This document shows, in pieces, positions 52,151-62,636 of a stretch of DNA of 64,000 nucleotides. Source of the DNA: Pararge aegeria (taxonomy: Eukaryota > Arthropoda > Insecta > Lepidoptera > Nymphalidae); assembly GCF_905163445.1 (NCBI RefSeq), contig NC_053205.1, positions 5,541,001 to 5,605,000 on the forward strand, written 5' to 3'. The notes under the pieces were generated by a model. The model ran no database searches and had not been told where the DNA came from. It saw only the letters and a list, made by a program, of their open reading frames with translations. Numbering within the stretch: position 1 is the stretch's first letter; every line of letters begins with the position of its first letter. The position numbers were made by a program, and so were the translations under genes.

Positions 52151-54751
52151 CACGTTCCCTGTCCGCTGAACCACATATGGCTCAGGAAACTTGCCCTTGG
52201 AAAGCACTAATACGTTCCTGAGCCATATGTGTGTCAGGGGACATATACAACTTCTATAGCGATTATTTCTACGGGACGCGCTGGTACTGTACTAAATATG
52301 CTTGGGACGTGCTAAGACAATCATATAGTAAAGAAAAACGCCAAGACGTACGGAAAAATATCTTTATTTTTTACGAAATTACACTTCCTAACTAATTATG
52401 TTTGTTTTTGAAACATGGCAAACAAAAGGTTTTTTTGCATTGCAAACACTCTGTATCTACGCGTTTGACTTGTTTAGCAGCAGTTTCCCAGCTTGTACCA
52501 TCTTTTCGCAAGTCTTCGTAGCATCCATTACAACGTTTTCGGATAATTTTATTGTCCTCTTTTCGCTGAATTTTTGATAGAAAATGTTGATTTGTGATCG
52601 AACTAGTAGACGGTCTTGGACTACTCAGTGTATTGGCATTCGTATCTGATGAATTGTCCAATAGCAAGAACTCCCTGATAATCTCTTGCTGCGCCTGTAA
52701 TATCGTTTTGCGAGATTTTCTGTTTGCAGTTGGGTGTAGTTTTTGATACAATAGCGTGGCGTTTGTAACCGACGCACAAATCAAAACATCCAGAGCAATC
52801 TTCTTATACCACGCTAGAGATTTTCTTTTAGGGTCGTAATAGCTTGAAAGCTGGTCCGATAGATCTATGCCCTTCTTTCTATCATTGTAGAAAAGCACTG
52901 CTGTCGGTTTTGATATTGGGCGGTACCCAGAAGACATTTGCATGCTAGCGTCGTGGCAAGTAGATATCATAGCGACGTCACATTTGTCTCTCCATTTCAG
53001 CACAGTGACATTATCTTTCTGACGAGCAACTAATTCACCTTTTTTGGGGCCCATTTTCTTTATTTTTATTGCCCATGGAAGGTCAACCCTATTTACTCGT
53101 AGAGTGCCGCATAAGTCTGTCTTCCGCTGCAGCAAATATTTTGCTAGTCCTACACTGTTGTAGAAGTTGTCACACACAACAACCCGTCCAGTGTCTAAAA
53201 GTCCATCGCATAACTGAACTACGACACTTCCCGGCTTGTCCAGATCAGCAATTTCGGGATCGCGCCCTATGTAAATGACATAGTTCCAGACAAATCCTTC
53301 TTCTGTACAGAGCTTATAAATTTTCAAGCCATATTTGTGAGCTTTTGATGGGTTGTATTGACGGAAAGATATCCTCCCTCTAAATGGCATCATTGATTCG
53401 TCAATAACAATACATTCACCAGGTGTATGTAAACTTTTCCAGTTGTTGATGACAAGGTCTAAAAGTGGCTTTATTTTGTACAAACGTTCCTGCGGATCTC
53501 TGGGAGCTTCATTATCGACAAAGTGCCAACAACGCAATATAGATGAAAAGCGATTATACGACATATTTACATTGTGAAAAATTGGATGGTAATAAATCGC
53601 GTCTAATTTCCAATGCGATTCCAATGTGGGAAATTGTACAATACCCATCAACATGTACAAGCCGATGAATTTCATTATTTCAGCTTTTGTCACGTCTGTC
53701 CACCGATTCATGCGGCTATGCATTGATATATTGGTGTTCTGTTTTATTTGTATTGCATACAAATTTGTTTGTGTGACCATAAGATCTAATACCTCATCGG
53801 TCACTATTTTTCGGTAAATGGATCCAACAGAATGTTCTCCTTGGATGTGAAGGGTTGAGCTTGCGGTATAAGGAGAACGTGACAATGGTAGTACTTCCTG
53901 CTTCCAACCATTTTCCTCATCAATGTTATTTATTTCCTGTGGAGAAAGCCGCATAACCTCACCAGCTGTCCACCTTCTGGGTCTAAGTGGCTGCGATACG
54001 CTGCTCGTAACTGGTTGGGGCGGATTTATAACGGTATCGGGCGAATCTTCAGGTGAGTTTCTACCATAGTCACCATAAAAGGCCTCGGTAACAATATTTG
54101 AACGAGAAAACTCACCTGGATCAAAGTCTGGATCGTTTATATCATCATCAGCAAAAATACTTGGTTCCTGCAAACCACCATCCGAATCGACAAAATCCGG
54201 CTCGTCTTGTACATCACTATTTCTTCCACTCGAATCCGTGTCGTTATCGCTCAATTCGAAGTCACTTTCTTCCAGTATTTGTCGCAATTGCTCAGTAGTA
54301 AGTTTACGGGACATTTTCGACAAAAAAACACACGATGATGAACTTCAAAACAACACAGAAATCAATCATGAAAATCAAAAAGTAACGGACAGATTTTTTG
54401 ATGTCATTGACAGTGACATCAAAAAAATATGTAACACTGACATGTTTGTAGATAAGTAGGTATTACCATAAGTTGTATAAATGTATAATTTGTACATATA
54501 AAGTGTAAAAAATCAATAAATAATTATAAAAACCACTATAAACTTCCCTGAACCACATATGGTCATGAACGTGCAGAAACAAAAATGACTCTCTACGCTC
54601 CTGAGCCATATGTGTTTCAGGCTAATAATACCTACTTCCGATTTTTTTTTATTTTTTTTTTATTACTTTGACAACATATTAAAAGTATTTTGCAAAAAGT
54701 ATGTTGGACTTGTCATTCAATTTTGCATTTTTGTTTGGGACAGGGAACGTG
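52151..54751 (-). mobile_element. piggyBac element in Harbinger-2 intron
   Basis: Terminal inverted repeat CACGTTCCCTGTCC at 52151-52164, inverted at 54738-54751. Internal inverted repeats ACACATATGGCTCAGGA-like lie 6 bp inside on the left and about 110 bp inside on the right, and each end has an additional inverted copy (CCTGAGCCATATGTGT). Terminal plus asymmetric internal repeats are a known piggyBac design. One intact transposase ORF inside. TTAA is present only on the left; the right copy was deleted (see finding). Confidence 0.85.
52392..54323 (-). CDS. piggyBac transposase, intact
   Basis: 643 codons. Start MSKMSRKLTTEQLRQILEE; acidic N-terminal 100 residues; DDE_Tnp_1_7 domain with IVIDESMMPFRGRISFRQY (Asp near 308), GRVVVCDNFYNSVGLAKYLL (Asp near 385) and KGIDLSDQLSSYYDPKRKS (Asp near 487 and 490), all present; C-terminal Cys-rich finger (CNGCYEDL ... 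CLQCKKTFCLPCF) that binds the inner repeats. Length is slightly above the 594 residues of the original cabbage looper protein. No stop or frameshift seen; likely functional. Confidence 0.95.
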   Translation of the reverse strand: MSKMSRKLTTEQLRQILEESDFELSDNDTDSSGRNSDVQDEPDFVDSDGGLQEPSIFADDDINDPDFDPGEFSRSNIVTEAFYGDYGRNSPEDSPDTVINPPQPVTSSVSQPLRPRRWTAGEVMRLSPQEINNIDEENGWKQEVLPLSRSPYTASSTLHIQGEHSVGSIYRKIVTDEVLDLMVTQTNLYAIQIKQNTNISMHSRMNRWTDVTKAEIMKFIGLYMLMGIVQFPTLESHWKLDAIYYHPIFHNVNMSYNRFSSILRCWHFVDNEAPRDPQERLYKIKPLLDLVINNWKSLHTPGECIVIDESMMPFRGRISFRQYNPSKAHKYGLKIYKLCTEEGFVWNYVIYIGRDPEIADLDKPGSVVVQLCDGLLDTGRVVVCDNFYNSVGLAKYLLQRKTDLCGTLRVNRVDLPWAIKIKKMGPKKGELVARQKDNVTVLKWRDKCDVAMISTCHDASMQMSSGYRPISKPTAVLFYNDRKKGIDLSDQLSSYYDPKRKSLAWYKKIALDVLICASVTNATLLYQKLHPTANRKSRKTILQAQQEIIREFLLLDNSSDTNANTLSSPRPSTSSITNQHFLSKIQRKEDNKIIRKRCNGCYEDLRKDGTSWETAAKQVKRVDTECLQCKKTFCLPCFKNKHN

Positions 54752-55623
54752 CATTTCGGGTATCACTCTGGGTGGGCCATTTCACATATTTTCTAAATAT
54801 TATATTAAGTGCCTCCGTCACTTGTCTCACAGCTCTTGAAACAGTCTTCTGTGCCACATTATGGAGGGCACTCTGCCCAACCAACGTTTGATAACACCCA
54901 GATGCGTAAAACGCTAGTGCTACCAGAATCTGCAAAAAAAAAAAATTGGCATTACCGTCATACACAATCATAATGTATTCTGAGACTGCTATGCTATTAT
55001 TAAAAAGCAATGAAAATTTTAGTTGTTTTTTACCTTAGTTTCTGCCGAAATTCCATCATTCCGACGGGGTTTGGGAATCAGTGGAGTGAGCTCCTCCACT
55101 AGCCCCCTTACAGTTTCTTTCCCAAGGCGAAACGTTTTTATAAATTCCGCATCGGGAATATGAAAGGGATCTATATTGATCCTGAGTAAGCGGCGGGCTC
55201 GACGGCGCCTTCTACGCTCTGAAAGATGGTTTTGGCGAGCATCAACAGCATTAGCCATCTCCAGAATATTCCATCGCAGCCTTAACATTATCTGAACACT
55301 TTTATTTTTACACAAATTTTATTTCTATAAAAATAATATTGCTAAAAGGCAATGACTGCAGAATTGCGTCTCAATGGTCTCACAATGATCAATAGAACTG
55401 TCAAAATATTAGCAGACTACCAATTCGTGCGATCATTGAATTGTCATTGTGCAGCAGACTAGCAAATGTTCATTGAAGTGTCAGTGGTTTTCCATCGGAA
55501 AATCATAATGACACCATAATGACACCATTGTGTTAGCAGACTACCAAATATGCCAAAATTGACAATTATGAAGTCACTGATCGATCACTGACACACAATT
55601 GTAATAGCAGACTTGGGGCCCAG

Positions 55624-58600
55624 GTGATCCGGTTTTCAAGCCAGTCAATACGGTTTGGAATTTCCACAGTATATTGCCCGAGGAAATTAAGTTTTGGAGT
55701 TGTTGAGTCTGTTGGCATCCCCAAAACAGGTATCTCAAGAACTGAGTTATGAAGATGCCTCAGTTCTCGTGAGATCCAGTTTACCACACCCTGGCTGGTT
55801 AGCCTGTACATGCAAGCCTTCGCCTCCTTCCTAACATGTAGATGAAGAGGAGGGAGATTCAGCAAAGCATCCAGAGCAGCCCCAGGGGTGGTGCTCATGG
55901 CTCCTGTTATGAGTAAGCAGGCTGAGCGTTGTAGACTGCTTAGCTTGTTCTGGGTTCTTACCTGCATCGTCTTACTACTCCAAACGGATGGATGCGTAAG
56001 ACACAATAGGTCTCACAATGGCTGTGTAGAGCCAGAAGGTTATCTTGGGTTTCATACCCCATCTGTTCCCCGCCAGCCGACCGCAGATCCCCAGTGCAGA
56101 TTTTGCTTTTTTAAGTACGCCATCTATGTGGGAGTTCCAGGTCATTTTCCTGTCAAGTGTAACTCCCAGGTATTTGACCTCTTCCGAGAATGGGATACTT
56201 ATGTTGTTCAGCTTGGGGGCTTAAGATTGTCAATCTTAAGCTTCCTAGTGAACGGTATTATTACAGTTTTGTCAGCATTAACTGTAAGTTCGTTCTCTAT
56301 ACACCATTTTTCAATAGTGTTGAGTGCTCTTTGCATGCGATGGGAGAGGGTGTCCTGACATGCTCCTCGCACAATGACCACCAAGTCATCAGCGTATCCT
56401 TGGACATCAAAGTGCATGTTAGCCATATTGTGCAATAGATTGTCCACCGCAAGGGTCCAAAGCAGGGGCGAGAGAACCCCGCCCTGCGGACATCCCCTAG
56501 TGGTGAGCACCTCAACCGAGAAACTGTTTAATTCGATTTTTACATTCCGGTTGGAGAGCATCGCCTCTACCCACCTGATGGTTGTATGATCAGCCTGCTT
56601 ATTGGCAAGACCGCCCACCAGTGTGCGTATCGGGGTGTTGTCAAATGCTCCCTCAATGTCCAGAAAAGCAGAGAGTGCGATCTCCTTATCCTCCAGCGCT
56701 TTTTCAACCTTGTCAACAAAGCTGAGCAGAGCAGTTTCAGTGGACCTGCCCTTGCAATATGCGTGCTGGGTAGCATGGATGGGTCTCTCAATGAGAAACG
56801 CATCTCTGATATACCTATCAAGCACTTTCTCCATCGTTTTTAGTAAGAACGAGGATAGGCTTATGGGTCTAAAGGATTTCGGCAGTGCGTAATCCTTTTT
56901 CCCCGTTTTGGGTATAAAGATGACCTTAACTTTGGTCCATTGTTCCGGTATAAGTCCCCAGGCGTAGCTTGCCCTGAAGATTTTTACCAGATGCGGAACT
57001 AACAACTGGGCTCCCTTTTGTAAAAGAAGGGGAGTAATGCCGTCAGTTCCACATGCTTTATTCGGGTTAAAAGAGCTTATGGCCCACCTCACAGTGCCAG
57101 GTCTGAAGACGATGGATGCCCTTCTCCAATCCTCAACTTTTGGATGGCCGAGAGAGCATGCCATAGTACTTCCAGCGTACCCGATTTTCGCTCCTGGAAA
57201 GTGAGTTGTGGCTAGTAGTTCTAGGGTTTCCTTCTCACTTGACGTGTAGGTTCCATTAGGATTTTTCAGGAGCCCCAATTGATTGGGTTTCGCTTTAGCT
57301 AGCATTCTGTGGAGTCTCGCACCTTGAGGCAGGCTACTAATTTCCTCACAGAAACTCCTCCACGATGCTCGCTTGGCTTTCCTTATCTCCTTATTGTATT
57401 CAGTTAGGGCTTTTTTATAAATGTCCCATTCTCTGGTCGCCTTCGCCCTATTGAATAATTTACGTGTTTTGTCTCGGAGTCGTTTTAGCCTCGAGTTCCA
57501 CCACGGTGCCTTACGCCGTGTGGTCTTCACCCTAAGCGGGCAACTGTCTTCAAAGGCACTGATTGTACCTCTGGAGACAGCATCCACCGCAAGGTCAAGG
57601 TCAACACGGGTCTTTATACTTTTGGGGACCAGTTCCAGGTTGCTCTCTAGTTTGTTTTGGAAACTGTCCCAAGAGGTGCACCTCGGATTCCTGTAAGTAA
57701 CTGTTTCCATGCTGGAGCATGACTTTATGTCAAAGTTGATGTGTCGATGGTCCGACATGGAAGGTTCATCGCTTACCATCCAGTTTTCTATATACCTGGC
57801 TAGATTGGTAGTCGCGAAAGTAATATCTAAGACCTCCTGTCTTGCCCTTGTTATAAAAGTAGGCGTGTTTCCCCTATTTAAGAGCTGAAGGCAGTTTGCA
57901 AGAAGAAAATCGTAAAGGTACTCACCCCTTTCGTTGATGTCACTGCTGCCCCAGGCGTCGTGGTGGGCATTGGCGTCACATCCCACCAGTAGCTCCGCGT
58001 TGTGTACCCGTGCGTACTCTACCACCGGGAGTAGGGCGACAGCCGGATTGGTGACCTCACCGGGTAAATACGCTGAGCAGAGGATGACTCTTCTGCCCCC
58101 CCAGCTGTTGAGGTCAATATATGCCGCCACCAGGTCGTCAGTGCATAATTCTGGAATCGGCAGAAAGTTAATGTTTCTGTTGAAAACAATACAAGCTCTA
58201 GGCCTGCAACCGTTGGTATTTGATAGTAACTTACCCCCAGCGTTCAGGCCTAGGACGTTTGAGCTTTTGGCTCCTCTCACCCTGAACACTATCTTCCGGA
58301 AGCCAATATTGACCCGAAAGTCACGTGCGCGGAGGGTCTCAACGGAGATCTCGTCGAGGGAGATGGCAGCAATGATGCCTGCTCCGTCGACCTTCTCGTT
58401 GAGGACCCTCCAGTGTTCAGGGTAAAGCCCCTCGTTCTGGTATCTGATGGTGTCCAGAGCCTCAGAGACAGAGGACGCATCAGTCGCCGGAATGAGGGTG
58501 GTTGCAATCCATGGCTTTGGAAGCTCGCTATCCTCCATTATGGATAGGTTCGCCTCAGGCCATGGCTTGCAATTTGGGACTTCGCTCACAAGCCAGTCTT

Positions 58601-59006
58601 TGCTGCGTTGATTCTCACAGGTTACGAGAATCCATCCTGCCTTGTGAGTAAAGCCCAGAAAGGACGGTCCAGCGCCTCTGTTGTCCATGCACCTCCCTTT
58701 TGTGTTCAGGAAGGTGACCAGGGCCGCACGAACCGAACTCATTTGCGCGTCTGTCATTGGCACCACATTTCGGATGCCAACTCTAGTCGCGCCCGCTATG
58801 TCCCTATAGCTGAGAGTCGGGTTAGTACCCCGCCTCACAGGTGTAGTGGACAATTTTGGAGCCTTGCTCGGCTTCTCCTTGGGGGAGTTGTCCTCTGGTC
58901 TGCCCCTCTTGAGGTTAAATCGCTGACCATCCGGTTGAGTCGAGCAAGGTTTGCCTGCCTGAAGAATGGCCTCGTTGAGTTCGAGACCCCCTTCAGGAGC
59001 CTCCAC
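55624..59006 (-). pseudogene. LOA/R1-type LINE ORF2 fused to ORF1 remnant
   Basis: From 59006 the frame holds the ORF1-type region with TDAQMSSVRAALVTFLNTKG and EGLYPEHWRVLNEKVDGAGI (DUF4780-like), then runs directly into the endonuclease distal part: CRPRACIVFNRNINFLPIPE, LLVGCDANAHHDAWGSSD, SDHRHINFDI (SDH box). The endonuclease N-terminus with its catalytic Asn/Glu is missing, so a deletion has fused the two ORFs in frame. RT follows: FRPISLSSFLLKTMEKVLD, FLDIEGAFDNT, GCPQGGVLSPLLW, VQGYADDLVVIVRG. A frameshift near 56215 precedes VKYLGVTLDRKMTW and the connection domain to WLENRITW at the Harbinger-2 edge. RNase H continues at 42746. Confidence 0.8.
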
Positions 59007-59690
59007 ATTCTCTTTTTTCCTGCCCCACTCAAGCGTCTAAACGCTGGATTGGCGTAGATGTTGTCGGGCTGGGCAGGTTTGCTCGAGGGCTGAGCAGAGG
59101 TGGTATGACCTCCGTCCTCCATCATAGCATCCCGGTCCAGCGCCGAAGGTGCTCCAGTTGTTGCAGAGTCACTAGGCGTCCCCAGCTCCTGGAAAATACC
59201 AGTTGGTGCTGGGTCAGTCTTACTCCTCTGCTCCTGGTCTAGTCCACCAGAGGTGGATGGTAGAAAATTTGACATGTTTGTATCCATGCAAGTCCCACGA
59301 GTAGCAAGGGAAATAAAATGTCGCAAGGCCCCAGAGCCCCGCATGAGACCCGAAGGGCAAGATACTGCCTCGATTTGCCCCGGTTTCGAGGAGACTCCGT
59401 TCAGGACTGATTAACCCATCAGCCATTCATCCATCGGCACGGGTCGTGTGACACCTTGGATTGGGTGTTTGGGAAAAAATACTAGCAGTACTTTCCCAAG
59501 GTACTACTGCCACCGTTTTTGAGGGTATTTAATGCCTCAGGGTATGTGGTAACCGTGGTCAGGATAATTAACCGCCGCCTGTTGTTCGGCGTTGTCAGCT
59601 AGTTTTGCACCACCCAGGGGACACGTGTAGGGCGGGCCCTGTTGAAGGACAGGGTGGTAATTCCTACGGACGCGAGCGACGTCATCCCCC
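58835..59690 (-). pseudogene. LOA/R1-type LINE 5' UTR and ORF1 start
   Basis: The element begins at about 59690 (GGGGGATGACGTCGCTCGCG on the minus strand), directly after the Jockey-like frame stops making sense. A 5' UTR leads to an ORF (59344-58835) with NMSNFLPSTSGGLDQEQR and AFRRLSGAGKKRMWRLL; a frameshift near 58990 moves into the frame of the next entry (EAPEGGLELNEAILQAG). KKRMWRLL is the conserved start of the DUF4780-type ORF1 core in this LINE group. Probably a full-length 5' end, but the ORF is broken. Confidence 0.55.
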
Positions 59691-60404
59691 TTTTATTACC
59701 TCGGAGCTAATCTCCTTCGGTAATCCTTTAATGACGACGCGGAGAATGCGTTCGTCTCTTAGGGCGTAGGTATGAAAACCTATATTATGCTCTCTGAGCA
59801 TTGAAGTTAGCCGACGGTGGTCGTCGGAGGATAGGCACTGTACTCGAATGCCGATAGCGGTGGATCGGGCACCGGTGAAGCCGATGCCGTTCGCTTCAAG
59901 AAGCGGGATGATTTTCATCCATGCAAGCTTGTCGCGGATGAAGAGGGGTGGGATTCTATCCCTGGGTTGGGGTTGCTCCTCCATAGGGGAGTCTTCGGGC
60001 TCGTTTTCGTCCGCAGGGGAAGCCTGGGACGCTGCGCGAGGCGCTGCGCGAGGCGCTGCGCGGGGCGCTTGGGACTGGGTCCTAGCGGGGCGGTCCGTTA
60101 CCACTTTCTTTGGCGGGTTCGCCTTGGATTTGGAAGCCTTAAGCTTCCGCTTTTTAGCACCAACGACGGTGAAGCCGTCGTCGGTCTCGGAGGATGCCGG
60201 GGAGGTAGATGCTTCGATCGCTATCGTAGGGATAGCGACCGGGTCTTCGTAAATGGTAATCGGCTCTGCGGGAGCCGGGGATTGCGGGCTGTCCGTAAAC
60301 ACTCTAGGCCTAACAGTCCTAAAGCGGTTTAAGTAACCCAGGTTGTTTTCTTGGAGATCCTTTAAGAGGGCCTCCAGATTGAGGTCGGAGTCGGCGAGGG
60401 CCAT
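59691..60404 (-). pseudogene. Jockey-like LINE ORF1, N-terminal half
   Basis: Starts MALADSDLNLEALLKDLQ at 60404. A Pro/Ala/Arg-rich region includes a threefold APRA repeat (GC-rich DNA tandem at about 60028-60070), then the PRE_C2HC-type domain: RIPPLFIRDKLAWMKIIPLL, GIGFTGARSTAIGIRVQC, LTSMLREHNIGFHTYAL, RVVIKGLPKEI. The LOA-type LINE is inserted at about 59690. The zinc-knuckle half should follow but does not. Confidence 0.75.
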
Positions 60405-61000
60405 GGCAGCCCCCGGGGTAGCAGGTTGACCTCCCTGCCATGCAGGGAGGAGTGTGCCTAAAAAAGGGGTGTGGCCCTATGGGGCCTCGCCTTTAGGTGA
60501 CGAGGGTGTTAAAACTACGCTAATAATAACACGTGTACTTAAATGGATTCTAGACCCTGGAACTACACTGCACTACCACAACGCAGAAACGGACACTGTT
60601 TACCACTAACACTTTCACCTCGAGCAATCGGTTGCGAGACAGACATCCGTACGGGACGGATGCGCGAGTCGGAATGATAAGAGAATCTAATCTTCCTCGG
60701 AGTCCCAAATGGGGCTCGGGGTAACCGCTCAGGGCAATGGCCCTTTTCGGTGGTAGCAACGCCGTCTGCAACTACAGACGGGTCACTTGGTGGGACCGTT
60801 GGGTCCGTGGTGTCGAGTCCGGGGAAGAAGTCGCGGCAGCGCGATCAAGCCTGCGTTATGACGCGGCGATCAGCGGTACTGCGGCGACTTGGTATGTCCT
60901 GGATGGGGCTTACACCCGCCGCTCAGCGAGGTCGAGCTTGCCAATGTGCATTGGCAAGCGCCCGTCAGCCAGCGGCGAGGAAGCGTTTGGAAGTCCGGTG
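60405..61000 (-). other. Probable Jockey-like 5' UTR, no gene
   Basis: GC-rich sequence upstream of the Jockey-like ORF1 start. It contains a hairpin CCTCCCTGC..GCAGGGAGG near 60433-60453 and a perfect 10-bp-stem palindrome CTTGCCAATG-TG-CATTGGCAAG near 60939-60960. No coding text that I can support; boundary with the next Jockey copy is uncertain. Confidence 0.4.
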
Positions 61001-62035
61001 GTTACGTGGTCCTCGTGGGGCGCTCCGTAGACAGTGCGTCTTCATCCGCCACTTGAAGACGCCTGTCTTGCAAAGAGGTGCCCACAGTCTTGACTATTCG
61101 ACGGGGAATAGCCGACGTGGGCATCTCATGCATGGGGCCGGTGTACCAAGTGGATAGTAGGTCCTTGTGAGGATGGGGTTTGTTCTTCAAAAGCCCATCG
61201 GCATTCCGGGGGGCAATATGGAGCTCATCCAGTGCAGAGCTCCATTATGCATGCCAGGATGAGCGGGACTGGGTCGCGCTGCTCCTGGATCGCCATCAGG
61301 ACCTGATTCAGGGCACCGATGACGCGGGTCGTCGTTGAGTCCAATGGGCCGCGGGCCGGCTGAGCTGCCGACTGCGGTACTCCCACTCGCTTCGCCTTCG
61401 TCCCCCTTTCGGGGGCAGCGACCACGGTGGGCTTGGACGGTTCGTTGCGCGGCAGCACGGAAGGCGGTGCCGTCGTAGAAGAAGACGTAGGTGGCACTGT
61501 CGCAGGCGACGTGGGTGGCATGCTCTTCTTACGGGCTTGGGCACGCTTGCCCCGTTTACGTCGGCGCTTGCTGCCCGGAGGACGGCCCGGCTGGTTGGCG
61601 GCGGCCGTCAGCGAGCCGGGTGCGTCGGCTTCGGCATGTGGCGTGGCGGCGGTGGCGCGCCTCGCTGTGGCGGTGCGCGCAATGGTACTTGCTCGGCGAT
61701 TTCGGTTCTCCTTTCGGAAAACCGGGCAGGCAGCATTGTTTGCGGTATGCGCCTCCCCGCAGTTAGCGCAGGTTGGCGGCTCCTCCCGGGGTCTAGGGCA
61801 GTCTCTTGCTGGGTGGCTCTCACCGCACCGCACACAGGCAATGGGCCTATGGCAATTGTGCGACGAGTGCCGGAATTGTTGGCAGCGATGGCATTGGGCG
61901 GGCCCCTTCCTGCCGCGCCATGCCTCGATGATAACACCGGGCATACAGAGGAGCTCGCGCACCTCATATATGCCCGGGATGGTCTCCGCCCAAGTAACAA
62001 AGTTCTCCTGTAGTGCACAGTTTACAGGCTCACAG
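61001..62035 (-). pseudogene. Jockey-like LINE: ORF1 zinc-knuckle half and ORF2 start
   Basis: From the right edge: FVTWAETIPGIYEVRELLC, then VIIEAWRGRKGPAQCHRCQQ, FRHSSHNCHRPIACVRCGES and PPTCANCGEAHTANNAACPV, three C-x2-C-x4-H-x4-5-C knuckles of Jockey gag, and a Ala/Arg-rich tail ending at the stop near 61225. Immediately after, in another frame, LHIAPRNADGLLKNK resembles the start of the ORF2 endonuclease (L-x-IA-x-WNANGL), then similarity ends near 61000. On the minus strand this C-terminal half comes before the N-terminal half at 60404-59691, so these are two partial copies in tandem. Confidence 0.75.
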
Positions 62036-62636
62036 CACTAGTACCTCTCTCTTAGTGGTTCCAGGTTTTACTACCAAGCTTATAACAGGTTACACGGAGT
62101 TCGTTTAGGTTTATAGTACACCTGTTCCTATAAGTTGACTTATAGTCATGTATAGAACGAAATTATAGGCGCAGTAAAGGCTAAGAAGGCCTATAAAAGT
62201 GTTGTATAGGTGTAAATACACTTGAGAAAACTTGCTCCAGTAAGTTACACTTATAATTGTCTACAAGAAGTAATTATAAATCCGCTATAAGTGTCTTAAG
62301 CCAGTAATAGTAATTTATAGAACTAAATACACTTAGAACCATTTGCATTTGTTACTTGACCTTGTAGGGGTTTATAAGTCAACTTTACGTGCCAATTATA
62401 AGTGAATTTGTTCTACAATGGTTTCCTCTAAGAGTAAGACGTACGTGGTATTATTGTGGACTCTCGAATGCTGTTAGTCTTAATTTCTATGTAAAGGTTT
62501 CTTGTAAAACTATTAGTGTCCAAAGATATCTTCGTGAAGTCCATTTAAGAAGACAATTGCTTTTAATGTTTATCGCATCTTCACGGCCATTTTGATTTCT
62601 TTTGAGTCATTGGGTTTTTATTAAATTATTATAAAA
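62036..62636 (+). promoter_or_regulatory. Probable end of a DNA transposon with TATAAG-type subterminal repeats
   Basis: Jockey sequence ends at about 62035 and CACTAGTACCTCTCTCTTAG follows. Between 62080 and 62400 the motif (A)CTTATAA/TTATAGG and its complement recur about a dozen times (for example 62083, 62117, 62131, 62140, 62168, 62200, 62262, 62286, 62318, 62376, 62397). Clustered short direct and inverted motifs ahead of a transposase gene are typical of CACTA/EnSpm-type ends; the other end lies outside the window, so this is tentative. Confidence 0.4.

Larger units (their letters stand above)
50882..55288 (-). pseudogene. Harbinger-2 HARBI1 transposase (7 exons), donor lost at piggyBac edge
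   Basis: Exons on the minus strand: 55288-55034, 54929-54748, 52070-51938, 51861-51720, 51640-51493, 51359-51212, 51022-50882 (stop). All exons are open and phases match. Blocks: GKETVRGLVEELTPLIP, FYASGCYQTLVGQSALHNVA, KFDFPGVLGCIDGTHVAI (first Asp), ILCIDASNPGSAHDCSVW, GDSGYPLRKTMMTPI (second Asp), ARNTVERCIGVLKARFR (Glu), CCVLHNIANKM. A piggyBac occupies intron 2. The exon-2 donor at 54748 now reads CG|TTCCCT,  without GT in the right phase; the original GTTAAG appears to have been lost with about 9 bp at the piggyBac edge. A one-base-shifted GT (54748) would give a frameshift. Otherwise intact. Confidence 0.75.
42750..55620. mobile_element. Harbinger-2: PIF/Harbinger transposon with two genes
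   Basis: Inverted termini GGCCCCAAGTCTGCTATT at both ends (42750 and reverse complement of 55620) and a 3-bp duplication CAG (42747-42749, 55621-55623). It carries a Myb/zeste-like gene on the plus strand and a HARBI1-type transposase on the minus strand, convergent, which is the standard two-gene layout of PIF/Harbinger elements. It is expanded to 12.9 kb by an RTE LINE (43784-49315, itself containing Harbinger-1) and a piggyBac (52151-54751); without them it is about 4.7 kb. It sits in a LOA-type LINE. Confidence 0.9.

Noticed and set aside
54738..54751. 14-bp inverted match to 52151-52164 as coincidence with HARBI1 coding sequence
   Set aside because: A 14-bp exact match at the element edge is very unlikely by chance, and a CACG-mediated deletion explains the merged junction.
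59848..62041. Long forward ORFs (up to about 200 codons) in the GC-rich Jockey region
   Set aside because: GC-rich DNA lacks stops by chance; the minus-strand frames carry the real Jockey domains.
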